A stretch of 64,000 bases of DNA from Alexandriicola marinus. Lineage in GTDB: Bacteria; Pseudomonadota; Alphaproteobacteria; Rhodobacterales; Rhodobacteraceae. The stretch lies in contig NZ_RBVZ01000001.1 in NCBI RefSeq assembly GCF_004000435.1, positions 907,327 to 971,326 of the forward strand. Reading direction: 5' to 3'. The notes below the pieces were generated by a model, which saw only the letters and a list, made by a program, of their open reading frames with translations, ran no database searches and was not told the DNA's origin. This document shows positions 1-8,641 of this stretch, one piece after another. How positions within the stretch are numbered: the stretch's first letter is position 1; the number at the start of each line of letters is the position of its first letter. The translations under genes and the position numbers were made by a program.

Positions 1-963
1 GCGCTGAGGCCGGGCGACACCGGCGACCGGGTCGTGACCCTGCGCAACAGACTCATGGCGATGGGCTATCTCGGGCGCAGCGTGACACAGACCTACGATG
101 CCGAGATCACCGCCGCCGTCGAGCGTCTTCAGGCGGCCCATGGGATCACCGTCGACGGCGTTGCAAGTGGTGCCACGCTTGAGGCGATCAACACGCCGGC
201 GAGCGAACGGCTACAGTCGGTGCTGGTCGCGATGGAGCGGGAACGCTGGATGAACATCGACCGGGGGGATCGTCACATCTGGGTGAACCTCACCGATTTC
301 CACGCCAGTATCGTGGATTTCGACCGCGTCACCTTTACCACCCGCTCTGTGATCGGGGCCACGACCGGCAATCGAGAGACGCCGGAATTCTCCGATATAA
401 TGAGCCATATGGTCATCAACCCAAGCTGGTATGTCCCCCGCTCGATCATCGTGGGAACCTATAGTGGCCGGGTGCCGGCCGGGTTTCAGGCGATTGGCAG
501 TTCGGGGCCGGTCAACGTGTCGAACGTGATCGTGAACGGACAGGTCCGGTATGGTTTGCGGCAATTGCCCGGGCCGCGCAATGCGCTTGGATCGGTCAAG
601 TTCATGTTCCCCAATCAATACAACATCTACCTGCACGACACGCCGGCACAGGATCTGTTTGCCCGCGAGGTTCGGGCCTTCAGCCATGGCTGCATCCGGC
701 TCGATGATCCGCATGACTTCGCCTACGAGCTCTTGTCGGCTCAGGAAAGCGATCCCGAAGGATTCTTCAACTCGATCCTGAACACGCGGGCCGAGCGCCG
801 GGTCAATCTCGAAGAGCCGGTTCCCGTTCACCTTGTCTACCGGACGGCGTTCACGTCGGTGACGGGCGAGTTGCAGTTCCGCAATGATATCTACGGTCGG
901 GACGCGCGGATCTGGGCGGCCCTTGCCGCGGCAGGGGTGGAGATCGGCGGCGTTCAGGGTTAG
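1..963 (+). CDS. L,D-transpeptidase, YcbB-like (5' truncated by window edge)
   Basis: The reading frame is open from base 1, so the start lies outside the window. The visible N-terminal 65 or so residues match a peptidoglycan-binding helical domain (a LRPGDTGDRV segment with LR.RL and GYL following). The rest is a YkuD-type L,D-transpeptidase domain: an HDTP motif, then SHGCIRL with the catalytic Cys codon at 691-693. Enzymes of this family form 3-3 cross-links in periplasmic peptidoglycan or attach envelope proteins to it. A GTG at position 34 could be read as a start, but the peptidoglycan-binding motif begins upstream of it. It ends 34 bases before lpxD on the same strand. Confidence 0.9.
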   Translation, partial: ALRPGDTGDRVVTLRNRLMAMGYLGRSVTQTYDAEITAAVERLQAAHGITVDGVASGATLEAINTPASERLQSVLVAMERERWMNIDRGDRHIWVNLTDFHASIVDFDRVTFTTRSVIGATTGNRETPEFSDIMSHMVINPSWYVPRSIIVGTYSGRVPAGFQAIGSSGPVNVSNVIVNGQVRYGLRQLPGPRNALGSVKFMFPNQYNIYLHDTPAQDLFAREVRAFSHGCIRLDDPHDFAYELLSAQESDPEGFFNSILNTRAERRVNLEEPVPVHLVYRTAFTSVTGELQFRNDIYGRDARIWAALAAAGVEIGGVQG

Positions 964-997
964 TCGTTTTCCCGGGACACCCACAACCGGGGACGAC

Positions 998-2098
998 ATG
1001 AGCCACAGCATCGGCGATATCGCGGCGGCCATCGGGGCCGAAGCGGTCGGTAATACCGCCTTGCAGGTCGATGGCGCGGCCGAGCCCGCAGAGGCGCGGT
1101 CCACGGATATCGCAATCGCGATCACCGCCGGGTTCCTCGCGTCCCTCGATCAGGGGAATGCACGTGCCGCGCTGGTCCCCGCGGGCACCGATTGGCAGGG
1201 TCTTGGCCTTGAGGCCGCAATCATAGCGCCGCGTGGCCGGTTGGCCATGTCCGGCCTAACGCGGCTTCTGGACCCGGGACCTGACCTGCCCGACACATGT
1301 CACGACACAGCCGTGATCGAAGCTGGTGCCCTGATTTCCGACACCGTGGGGGTCGGCGCGTTTTCCTACATCGGAGCAGGCGCCCGTATTGGTCCGGGCA
1401 CGCGCATCGGACATCATGTCTCGGTCGCGGCAGGCGTCGAGATCGGGGCGGATTGCCATATCCATGATGGGGTGCGGATCGGGCGCGGTTGCCGGATCGG
1501 CGCGGGCTCCGTGCTGCACCCCAACGTCGTGATCGGGGCCGACGGGTTTTCCTTCGTGACCGAGGCCCCGGCCCGGGTCGAGGCGGCGCGCGATGCATTG
1601 GGTCAGCTCGACTTGCCCGACGAGGCACCTGAACAGGATTGGCGCAAGATCCATTCTCTCGGCGGGGTCGAGATCGGCGCCGATGTCGAGATCGGTGCAG
1701 GCAGCACGATCGACGCCGGGACGATCCGCGCAACCCGGATCGGGCAGGGGACCAAGATCGACAACCTGGTCCAGGTCGGCCACAATGTGATCGTCGGGCG
1801 CAACTGCCTGCTGTGCGCGCAATCGGGCGTGGCGGGCTCTGCCCGTATCGGGGACAGGACGGTGCTGGGCGGCAAGGCCGGGGTGGCCGACAATGTCACG
1901 ATCGGTGCCGATGTCGTTCTGGGCGGCGGGTCGGTCGCGCTGTCGAATGTGCCTGCGGGGCGGATCATGCTGGGCTATCCTGCGATGCGGATCGAAAGCC
2001 ATATTGAAAGCTACCGCGCGCTGCGCCGGCTGCCCCGGATACTCGACCGCCTGAGAAATGAGCAGAAACCTGTTCCAAAGCGGGCGGAGAGTGACTAA
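998..2098 (+). CDS. lpxD: UDP-3-O-acylglucosamine N-acyltransferase LpxD
   Basis: This enzyme adds the N-linked 3-hydroxyacyl chain, from an acyl-ACP, to UDP-3-O-acylglucosamine in lipid A synthesis. The 366-residue product has an N-terminal substrate-binding domain (about residues 1-100) and then many hexapeptide repeats (IGAG, IGPG, IGAD type) that build a left-handed beta helix. The catalytic His lies in VGHNVIVG. I chose the ATG at 998, because it gives the family's normal N-terminus; the frame is open further upstream. In many Proteobacteria lpxD sits between the Skp gene and fabZ. Here it is at the far left, followed by an acyl carrier protein and a ketoacyl synthase. Confidence 0.95.
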   Translation: MSHSIGDIAAAIGAEAVGNTALQVDGAAEPAEARSTDIAIAITAGFLASLDQGNARAALVPAGTDWQGLGLEAAIIAPRGRLAMSGLTRLLDPGPDLPDTCHDTAVIEAGALISDTVGVGAFSYIGAGARIGPGTRIGHHVSVAAGVEIGADCHIHDGVRIGRGCRIGAGSVLHPNVVIGADGFSFVTEAPARVEAARDALGQLDLPDEAPEQDWRKIHSLGGVEIGADVEIGAGSTIDAGTIRATRIGQGTKIDNLVQVGHNVIVGRNCLLCAQSGVAGSARIGDRTVLGGKAGVADNVTIGADVVLGGGSVALSNVPAGRIMLGYPAMRIESHIESYRALRRLPRILDRLRNEQKPVPKRAESD

Positions 2099-2143
2099 AT
2101 CAGCGCCAGCGCGTTTTCACTCACCGAGCACGAGACCCCGAAT

Positions 2144-2401
2144 ATGGACGTCAAATCGACGATCATCGGCATCATCGCCGAACAGGCCCTTCTTGATCCC
2201 GCGGATGTGACGCCGGACAAGACCCTAGACGATCTTGGCATCGACAGCATGGGCCTCGTCGAGAGCATCTTTGCCATCGAGGAAGCGTTCGATATCTCGA
2301 TCCCGTTCAATGCCAACGCCCCGGGAGAGAGCGAATTCGACATCTCTTCGGTGGCCGCAATCATCGAGGCGGTCGAAAATCTGATCCGGGACCAGTCGTG
2401 A
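2144..2401 (+). CDS. Acyl carrier protein
   Basis: An 85-residue acyl carrier protein. The phosphopantetheine attachment Ser is residue 35 in the LGIDSMGLVE motif, inside the acidic four-helix fold typical of ACPs. It carries acyl chains as thioesters. It is not the general fatty-acid AcpP by context: it lies between lpxD and a ketoacyl synthase gene whose GTG start overlaps its stop by four bases, so the two are likely translationally coupled. Together they may make a special acyl chain, perhaps for lipid A; that role is inference. It is a different protein type from the very-long-chain AcpXL as far as I can tell by eye. Confidence 0.88.
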   Translation: MDVKSTIIGIIAEQALLDPADVTPDKTLDDLGIDSMGLVESIFAIEEAFDISIPFNANAPGESEFDISSVAAIIEAVENLIRDQS

Positions 2402-3613
2402 CGCGCGGGCATCGCGTTGTCATCACCGGGGCGGGCACGATCAATGCGCTTGGCCCCGACGTCGCCACGACGCTGGAGGCGATGCGCGAGGGGCGGTCTG
2501 CGATCGGCCCGCTCGAGATGCGCGATCTGGATCGACTGACGGTTCAGATCGGGGCGCAGGTCAAGGATTACGACGAATCCACGCATTTCAACCGCCAACA
2601 GATCGCGCTGTATGACCGGTTCACGCAATTCACCCTTCTGGCAGCCAAAGAGGCAATGGCCCAGTCCGGCCTGACTTTCGCCGGAGAGCTTGCCGCACGG
2701 TCGGGCGTCGTTCTGGGAACCTCGGGCGGCGGGCTGACCACGCAGGACGAGAATTACCGCGTGGTCTATGAGGGCGGCAAGAACCGGGTCCATCCCTTCA
2801 TCGTGCCCAAGCTGATGAACAATGCCGCCGCCAGCCACCTGTCGATGGAATACAACCTCAAGGGCCCGTCCTACACGGTGGCCACGGCCTGCGCGTCGTC
2901 CAATCACGCGATGGGTCAGGCGTTTCAGATGATCCGCTCGGGGCTGTGCACCGCGATGCTGACGGGCGGGTCCGAGGCGATGCTCTGTTTCGGCGGGATC
3001 AAGGCGTGGGAAGGTCTGCGCGTCATGTCGCGCGATGCCTGCCGCCCGTTTTCGGCCAATCGCAACGGCATGGTGCAGGGCGAGGGCGCAGCCGTCTTCG
3101 TCTTCGAGGAATATGACCATGCGCGCGCGCGGTGCCGATATCCTGGCCGAGGTGGTTGGCTTTGCCATGACCTCGGATGCCGCCGATATCGTCATGCCCT
3201 CGCAGCAGGGGGCGGAACGCGCGATCACCGGAGCGCTGACGGATGCCGGCCTTTCGCCATCGGATGTGGGCTATATCAACGCCCACGGCACCGGCACCGC
3301 CGCAAACGACAAGACCGAATGCGCCGCCGTCGCCCATGCTTTCGGAACCCATGCCGACAGGCTGATGATTTCGTCGACGAAATCCATGCACGGCCATCTG
3401 ATCGGCGGAACCGGCGCGGTCGAATTGCTGGCCTGTATCATGGCGCTGCGCGACGGGATCATTGCGCCGACCGTGGGTTACGAGGAGCCTGATCCCGAAT
3501 GCGCGCTGGACGTCGTGCCCAATGTCGCGCGCGATGCCAAGGTGACGGCGGTTCTGTCGAATGCCTTTGCCTTTGGCGGGCTGAACGCGGTCCTGGCGCT
3601 CCGCGCGGCCTGA
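2398..3613 (+). pseudogene. Beta-ketoacyl-ACP synthase (KAS II-like), frameshifted
   Basis: The family condenses acyl-ACP with malonyl-ACP. The first reading frame (2398 to about 3120) carries the active-site Cys165 in TACASSNHA. The second frame (from about 3122 to 3613) carries both catalytic His motifs, NAHGTGT and KSMHGH. The frame changes in a run of five GC units at 3121-3130. One more GC unit would restore the family sequence EEYDHARARGAD across the joint, so the simplest reading is a 2-base loss. As written, the product lacks both catalytic His residues. It may be a true mutation, a slippage-prone on/off site, or a sequence error. The start overlaps the ACP stop. Confidence 0.85.
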
Positions 3614-3619
3614 GACGCG

Positions 3620-3655
3620 AAACGCCGCACAGGGGGGCCTGCACGGCGTTTGTCT
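3620..3655. terminator. Bidirectional hairpin terminator between KAS and ialB-like gene
   Basis: An 8-base stem AAACGCCG / CGGCGTTT (3620-3627 with 3644-3651) is extended inside by CAGG/CCTG, with a T-rich stretch to the right and an A run to the left. It lies between two convergent genes and could end transcription from both. Confidence 0.6.
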
Positions 3656-3677
3656 CTTGGGCAACGAAGGCTTTGGT

Positions 3678-4280
3678 CTATTCGCCCGACAGCTCTTCTT
3701 CCATGGTCGTGTAGCCCGCGGTGAAGCCGGACAGCCCCATTGTCAGCTCGATCCGCTGATCGGGCGCCGCGGCGGGCACGATTTCCATCGTGCCGGCGAT
3801 GCCGGCCTTGAACTGGGCGACCTGCTCGGCGGTCAGGCCAAAGCGCGCGACACAGCCGGCCACGTTGCAGAAATCGAAATCATAACGCCGGCCCTCGCTG
3901 CCATCGACGCGCAAGGTCAGCTGTTCCGTCAACTGCGTCTCGAGCGGGACAACGACCACGACCCCGGCGGCAGCGTTCCCGCCATTGAGAAGCGGCAGGA
4001 TGCTGACTTCGGAGATCGGGGTGCCGTCGGGGCCGAGCAGAAGCTGGTAGAGCTGGCACTGATCGCTGTTGTCTGCGGCGCGGATGCAGCGCAAGGCCCA
4101 GTCGCCAAAGGTTTCACGGATGAAGGGCGCGTTGGGATTGGCCTCACTCTCGGGGCTGCCGAGATCCTCGAAGGGCGAGGTTTCTTCGGCTTGCGCGGCA
4201 GGTGCCTCCTCTTGCGCGGTGGCAAGCGCGGCCCAGCAGGTCAAGCCGGCAGCCATAAGGAGGGTAATCGGTCTAAGCAT
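3678..4280 (-). CDS. Invasion-associated locus B (IalB) family protein
   Basis: A 200-residue exported protein. The ATG at 4280 follows a GGGGAAG ribosome site and gives a clean signal peptide (LRPITLLMAAGLTCWAALATA). The mature part has the IalB features: FGDWALRC near the start, a CQLYQ segment, a middle VVVPLETQL stretch, paired Cys in CNVAGC, and a tail rich in short hydrophobic strands. IalB was described in Bartonella erythrocyte invasion, but homologues are common in free-living alphaproteobacteria, where the role is not settled. It converges on the KAS gene and diverges from the HerA-like ATPase gene. Confidence 0.85.
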   Translation of the reverse strand: MLRPITLLMAAGLTCWAALATAQEEAPAAQAEETSPFEDLGSPESEANPNAPFIRETFGDWALRCIRAADNSDQCQLYQLLLGPDGTPISEVSILPLLNGGNAAAGVVVVVPLETQLTEQLTLRVDGSEGRRYDFDFCNVAGCVARFGLTAEQVAQFKAGIAGTMEIVPAAAPDQRIELTMGLSGFTAGYTTMEEELSGE

Positions 4281-4423
4281 CGGTCTTCCCCGTTGGACTG
4301 TATAATCTGAAGGTTCCCTAACATGCGACTTTGCCCATGTCAGTCGGATCCTTGCGCCCAAGGGCAGCATTCCGCCGGCGCCGGTCGCCGGGCCGGGATC
4401 GGGTGAGCCTGCCTCCAGACACA

Positions 4424-4454
4424 GAAAAAGGGGCCAATTGAGGACCCCCTTTTC
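4424..4454 (-). terminator. Hairpin with T run (second minus-strand terminator)
   Basis: Read on the minus strand, AAAAGGGG (4453-4446) pairs with CCCC followed by five T (4433-4425). The stem is nearly symmetrical, so weak plus-strand function is possible. A weak sigma70-like promoter sits just upstream on the minus strand (TTGACG at 4521-4516, 17-base spacer, TAGCGT at 4498-4493), which would give a transcript of roughly 60-70 bases. Confidence 0.45.
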
Positions 4455-4594
4455 ACTTCTCCCTGTCGGACTTGGCCGACTTATCGTGGGCGACGCTACG
4501 CAAAGGACAGGCATCCGTCAACAGGCAAAATGGAGCGCCTCGCCATTTGGCGGGGTTGGGCCGTCAGGGATTGATTTTCCCTTGTTTTGCACAG

Positions 4595-4620
4595 AAAAAA
4601 GCCGCGCCCGAGGGCGCGGC
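4595..4620 (-). terminator. Strong Rho-independent terminator, minus strand
   Basis: A perfect 9-base stem, GCCGCGCCC with GGGCGCGGC and a 2-base loop (4601-4620), is followed on the minus strand by six T (4600-4595). No annotated minus-strand gene lies upstream of it within the gap, which is why it is notable. Confidence 0.7.
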
Positions 4621-4710
4621 AAGTCTGACAGGGAGGAAGTCATGCCCCCGACACCAAAGGTCCGTTGCCGGGAACAGAGACATTTGTGCCCGAAGACTGT
4701 TAAAATTGAA
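4595..4710 (-). ncRNA. Candidate small RNA ending at the 4595-4620 terminator
   Basis: This is an inferred minus-strand transcript. The 3' end is set by the terminator; the 5' end is a guess, because I see no clear promoter. Just before the terminator stem the RNA would contain an unpaired-looking CUUCCUCCCU stretch, which is complementary to ribosome-binding sites. Anti-Shine-Dalgarno loops of this kind are known in small RNAs of Rhodobacter and rhizobia. The same bases read on the plus strand form the GGGAGGAAG ribosome site of a 23-codon frame, so the motif could simply reflect that. Confidence 0.25.
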
Positions 4711-4768
4711 TAAAGGCCTGCGCCTCCTGATACGGATCGCGTCGGTATGTGCAGGGAGACGTGAGTGA

Positions 4769-6316
4769 ATGACGGATCATATCTTTATCGGAGGCGGCGG
4801 TGACGGCTATGCCGCGCCACAACAGCTTCTTCTGGAATATGCCAACCGCCACGGCCTGATCGCAGGCGCGACGGGCACCGGCAAGACGGTCACGCTTCAG
4901 ATCCTTGCCGAGGGGTTCTCGGCGGCCGGTGTTCCGGTCTTTCTGGCGGATGTGAAGGGCGATCTGTCGGGGCTGGCCGCGACCGGGCGAGAGGATTTCC
5001 GCCTGCATGACGCCTTCATGAAGCGGGCCGGAACGATCGGGCTCGATCTGACCTATTCGGCCTTTCCGGTGACGTTCTGGGATCTCTTCGCCGAGCAGGG
5101 CCATCCCGTGCGCGCCACCGTGGCCGAGATGGGGCCGCTGATCCTGTCGCGACTGCTGGATCTGAGCGATGTGCAGGAGGGCGTTCTCAACGTCGTCTTC
5201 AAGGTGGCCGACGATCAGGGCCTGCCACTTCTCGATCTGGAGGATTTGCAGAAACTCCTGCTGTGGTGCGGCCAGAACGCGCGGGACCTGTCGCTGGAAT
5301 ACGGCAATGTCAGCGCGGCCTCGGTGGGGGCGATCCAGAGGCAGCTGCTGATCCTCGACAACCAGGGTGGTGCGGGCATCTTCGGAGAACCGGCGCTCGA
5401 TCTGGCCGACATCATGCGCAATTCCGAGGATGGCCGCGGGATGATCAACATCCTCGCCGCCGACCGTCTGATGAACGCGCCACGTCTCTATGCGACGTTC
5501 CTGCTCTGGCTGCTGTCGGAACTGTTCGAGGAGTTGCCCGAGGTCGGCAATCCGGACAAGCCCAAGCTCGTCTTTTTCTTCGACGAGGCGCATCTGCTGT
5601 TCGACGATGCGCCCAAGGCGCTGATCGACAAGGTCGAACAGGTGGCCCGCCTGATCCGGTCAAAGGGGGTCGGGGTCTATTTCATCACACAGAATCCCGG
5701 CGATGTGCCTGACACGGTTCTGGGCCAGCTGGGTAACAGGTTTCAGCATGCGCTGCGCGCCTTTACTGCGCGCGACCGCAAGGACCTGGATAAGGCCGCC
5801 CAGACCTATCGCGACAATCCCCGGTTCGATACGGCGGAGGCGATCCGCGATGTCGGCACCGGGGAGGCCGTGACCTCGATGCTCGACGCCAAGGGCGTGC
5901 CGGGCATCGTCGAACGCACGCTGATCCGTCCGCCCGCGTCGCAATTGGGACCGATTGATATTGCACAGCGTGACGCGATCATGGCGGCCTCGCCCATGGG
6001 GGCGAAATACGACACCCGTCTCGATCGCGACAGCGCGGCGGAAATGCTGGCCCGTCGGGCAAGCGAAGCCGCCGATGCCGCCGCCCGTGCCGACGCGCAG
6101 GAGGCCGAGGCCGAGGACGAGGCCCGCGAATTCGCCCGAGCGCGCCGCTATGACGGCGGCCGGACCAGCCGGTCCCGCCGGTTGAACGACGACAAGGGCG
6201 GCACGGCAGAAGCCCTGTCAGAGGCTCTGACCTCTGCGGTGGTCAAGGAATTGCGCGGCACCACGGGGCGCCGCATCGTCCGGGGCATTCTGGGTGGGCT
6301 GTTCAAGGGCCGCTGA
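4769..6316 (+). CDS. HerA-like ATPase, YjgR/DUF853 family
   Basis: A 515-residue P-loop ATPase. The Walker A motif is GATGTGKT at residues 33-40, directly after the ANRHGLIAG lead that is typical of this family. A Walker B motif lies in [12 protein letters not shown] near residue 275, followed by [14 protein letters not shown]. The C-terminal 110 residues are charged and Ala/Glu/Arg rich, ending in a GLFKGR tail. HerA/FtsK-superfamily proteins are hexameric DNA motors, but the YjgR branch has no well established substrate. It stands alone, convergent with the CNNM gene only 18 bases downstream. Confidence 0.9.
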   Translation: MTDHIFIGGGGDGYAAPQQLLLEYANRHGLIAGATGTGKTVTLQILAEGFSAAGVPVFLADVKGDLSGLAATGREDFRLHDAFMKRAGTIGLDLTYSAFPVTFWDLFAEQGHPVRATVAEMGPLILSRLLDLSDVQEGVLNVVFKVADDQGLPLLDLEDLQKLLLWCGQNARDLSLEYGNVSAASVGAIQRQLLILDNQGGAGIFGEPALDLADIMRNSEDGRGMINILAADRLMNAPRLYATFLLWLLSELFEELPEVGNPDKPKLVFFFDEAHLLFDDAPKALIDKVEQVARLIRSKGVGVYFITQNPGDVPDTVLGQLGNRFQHALRAFTARDRKDLDKAAQTYRDNPRFDTAEAIRDVGTGEAVTSMLDAKGVPGIVERTLIRPPASQLGPIDIAQRDAIMAASPMGAKYDTRLDRDSAAEMLARRASEAADAAARADAQEAEAEDEAREFARARRYDGGRTSRSRRLNDDKGGTAEALSEALTSAVVKELRGTTGRRIVRGILGGLFKGR

Positions 6317-6334
6317 CCCGGACGGGCCCGCGCG

Positions 6335-7639
6335 TCAGAGCTTGCGGATCTTGAGCGTCGCGATCCGGTTTTCCTGCTTTTCCTCTACCTCGAAGCGGAA
6401 GCCGTGAAAGCTGAAGACCTGGCCCTTGGACGGGATCACCTGAGCCTCGTGGATCACGAGGCCCGCGATCGTGTTGGCCTCGTCATCGGGCAGGTTCCAG
6501 TCCTTTGCGCGGTTCAGGTCGCGGATCGTCATGCTCCCATCGACAAGGAACGACCCGTCGGCTGCGCGCGCGATCAGGTTGTCGTCGCGTTCATCGAATT
6601 CGTCCGAAATCTCGCCCACGATCTCTTCGAGGATATCCTCGAGCGTGATCAGGCCCTGAAGATCGCCGTATTCATCGACAACGAGCGCGAAATGCGTGTG
6701 ACGGCGCAGGAACTGGCGCATCTGGTCGTCGAGAGTCGTATATTCGGGGATGAAATAGGGCTTCATCACCACGGTCATGATGTCGAATCCCTGCAATTCG
6801 CCGGGATCGATGTGTCCGTCGTCGCCCAGCATCCGCTGCATGGCGCGCAGCAGGTCCTTGGCATGAAGGATGCCCACGATATTCTCGGGCTCGTCCTTCC
6901 ACAGGGGCAGGCGCGTGTGCGAACTTTCGAGGCAGAGCCGCAGGATCTCGGTCACCGGAAGGCCGACATCGATCATTTCGATGTTGGAGCGGTGAAGCAT
7001 GATCTCTTCGACCGTGCGATCGCCCAGATCGAGCGCGCCGAGGATGCGGTCGCGATCCTCTTTCTCGACGACGCCTTCGGAATGACCGATCGACAAGGCG
7101 CCCGCGATTTCCTCGCGCAGGGCAAGGATGTTGGTGTCCGGATCGGTCGGCACGCCCACCAGACGCAACACGCCGCGCACCAGCACCCGCACGGCCGAGA
7201 CGACCGGGGCAAAGACGATCACGACAAGGCTGATCGGGCGGGCAACACGGCTGGCCACGGCCTCGGGGTAGGTGATTGCAAAGGTCTTGGGCAGGACTTC
7301 GGCGAAGATCAGAACAAGAAGGGTCATCACCAGCGTGGCAAAGGCCACGCCGCTGTCGCCGAAGATGCGCGTCAGGAACGCGGTCGCCAGCGAGGTGGCA
7401 AGGATGTTGACCACGTTGTTGCCCAGAAGGATCGACCCGATCAGGCGTTCGCCGTCCTCGGTGACCTTCAACGCCTGTCCCGCGCCGGTTGAGCCGCGGT
7501 CGGCGGCGGTGCGCAATTTGCCCCGGGAGGCCGCGGTCAGCGCCGTTTCAGAGCCGGAGAAAAAGCCCGACAAGATGAGCAGAACGAGGATAGCGCCCGC
7601 CGTGGCCCAAAAGGCGGCATCGGTAAAAAGGGATTCCAT
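6335..7639 (-). CDS. CNNM/CorB-type membrane protein with CBS domains
   Basis: A 434-residue protein with the standard order of the hemolysin C/CorB family. An N-terminal DUF21 (CNNM) domain with four membrane stretches covers about residues 1-190 and includes the SGFFSGSETALTA and ILLGNNVVNI motifs. A tandem CBS pair follows at about 205-335, then a CorC_HlyC domain at about 345-430. Relatives are linked to magnesium or other divalent cation export. The old name hemolysin is misleading. It is the last gene of a minus-strand run with xerD. Confidence 0.9.
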   Translation of the reverse strand: MESLFTDAAFWATAGAILVLLILSGFFSGSETALTAASRGKLRTAADRGSTGAGQALKVTEDGERLIGSILLGNNVVNILATSLATAFLTRIFGDSGVAFATLVMTLLVLIFAEVLPKTFAITYPEAVASRVARPISLVVIVFAPVVSAVRVLVRGVLRLVGVPTDPDTNILALREEIAGALSIGHSEGVVEKEDRDRILGALDLGDRTVEEIMLHRSNIEMIDVGLPVTEILRLCLESSHTRLPLWKDEPENIVGILHAKDLLRAMQRMLGDDGHIDPGELQGFDIMTVVMKPYFIPEYTTLDDQMRQFLRRHTHFALVVDEYGDLQGLITLEDILEEIVGEISDEFDERDDNLIARAADGSFLVDGSMTIRDLNRAKDWNLPDDEANTIAGLVIHEAQVIPSKGQVFSFHGFRFEVEEKQENRIATLKIRKL

Positions 7640-7693
7640 GTCTAACCGGTCAGATGAGAGTTGTGATGGTTATGGGTGCGAGGCCGCTCCGCT

Positions 7694-8641
7694 TCAAGTG
7701 CGCTCCCCGTCCTCCCGCTGAAGTGGGTGGTGTTTCAGCACCAGTTCCCGCAGCCGCGCATCCAGAACATGGGTATAGATCTCGGTCGACGAGACATCGG
7801 CATGGCCCAGCATCGTCTGGATCGCCCTCAGATCGGCCCCGTTGGCCAGAAGATGTGTCGCAAAGGCATGGCGCAGCGTATGCGGCGTGACCTTCGAGGG
7901 AGAGATGCCGGCGGCGACGGCCAATTCCTTGATCAGCCCGTAAAACCTGTGGCGGGTCAGGTGGCCTGACGCCCCGCGCGACGGAAACAGATAGCGGGAC
8001 GAAGGTTTTCCCGCGGCCAGCGCGGCTTCTTCTGAGGCGTCACGTTCGGCCAGCCACTCGGCAAGCGCCGTGCGCGCCGTGCCCGACAGCGGCACCATCC
8101 GTTCCTTGCCGCCCTTGCCCCGCACCAGCAGCATCCCCGGATCACCGCGCGCCGCCGAGACCGGCAGGCCGACCAGCTCGCTCACCCGCATGCCCGTCGC
8201 ATAAAGAAGCTCCATCAGGCAGATGTTGCGAAGCTGGTCGCGGCCCGGCGTCCGCGCTGCGACCAGCAGGGCCTCGACCTCGTCGACGGATAATGTTCCG
8301 GGCAGTTTCCTGTCCTTGCCGGGGCCTTTGAGGCGAATGGCCGGGTTGTCCTCGCGCCAGCCCTCTTCAAAGGCAAACCGGTAAAGCTGCCGGATGGCCG
8401 ACAGCCGCCGCGCCCGCGTGGCGCGGGCAAGGCCCTGCGCCTCGCAATGGATCAGGTAGTCTTCGATCCCATCCTGCGAGGCTTCGGCGAAATGCAGGTC
8501 GCGACCTGCCAGCCACTCGGCGAAATCGCGCAGGTCGCGCGCGTAGGCAAGCCGGGTGTTGTCGGCCGCGTCCAGCTCTGCCGCCTGCGCATCGAGAAAG
8601 GCCGATATCCAGTGCGACATCGGCTGGGCCCGGGCCGTCAT
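7694..8641 (-). CDS. xerD: Tyrosine recombinase XerD
   Basis: XerD acts with XerC at dif to resolve chromosome dimers during division. The 315-residue protein has the N-terminal SAM-like core-binding domain (about 10-95) and the catalytic domain. The catalytic set is complete: Arg152 in GMRVSEL, Lys176, His254 and Arg257 in HTLRH, His280 in LGHADV and Tyr289 in EIYTH. The start at 8641 overlaps the stop of the upstream gene as ATGA, which supports this start over the internal Met8. No dif-like site is visible nearby, and the housekeeping context argues against a phage integrase. Confidence 0.93.
   Translation of the reverse strand: MTARAQPMSHWISAFLDAQAAELDAADNTRLAYARDLRDFAEWLAGRDLHFAEASQDGIEDYLIHCEAQGLARATRARRLSAIRQLYRFAFEEGWREDNPAIRLKGPGKDRKLPGTLSVDEVEALLVAARTPGRDQLRNICLMELLYATGMRVSELVGLPVSAARGDPGMLLVRGKGGKERMVPLSGTARTALAEWLAERDASEEAALAAGKPSSRYLFPSRGASGHLTRHRFYGLIKELAVAAGISPSKVTPHTLRHAFATHLLANGADLRAIQTMLGHADVSSTEIYTHVLDARLRELVLKHHPLQREDGERT

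Larger units (their letters stand above)
4281..4768. other. 488-base divergent gap with minus-strand terminators
   Basis: This gap separates two divergent genes, so terminators are not expected, yet two strong hairpins with T runs read on the minus strand (at 4424-4454 and 4595-4620). A 23-codon plus-strand frame at 4642-4713 has a good ribosome site (GGGAGGAAG) but no recognisable product. The most economical view is that one or two short minus-strand transcripts are made here, besides the leader of the IalB-like gene. Confidence 0.5.

Noticed and set aside
884..997. Upstream extension of lpxD to 884
   Set aside because: It overlaps the end of the L,D-transpeptidase gene and is not part of the LpxD family N-terminus.
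4642..4713. 23-codon plus-strand frame with ribosome site GGGAGGAAG
   Set aside because: Too short to judge and no known counterpart; the same sequence is explained by the candidate minus-strand RNA. Kept only as a note.
7694..8641. Phage-type integrase
   Set aside because: The catalytic set and the housekeeping operon fit XerD; no phage genes nearby.
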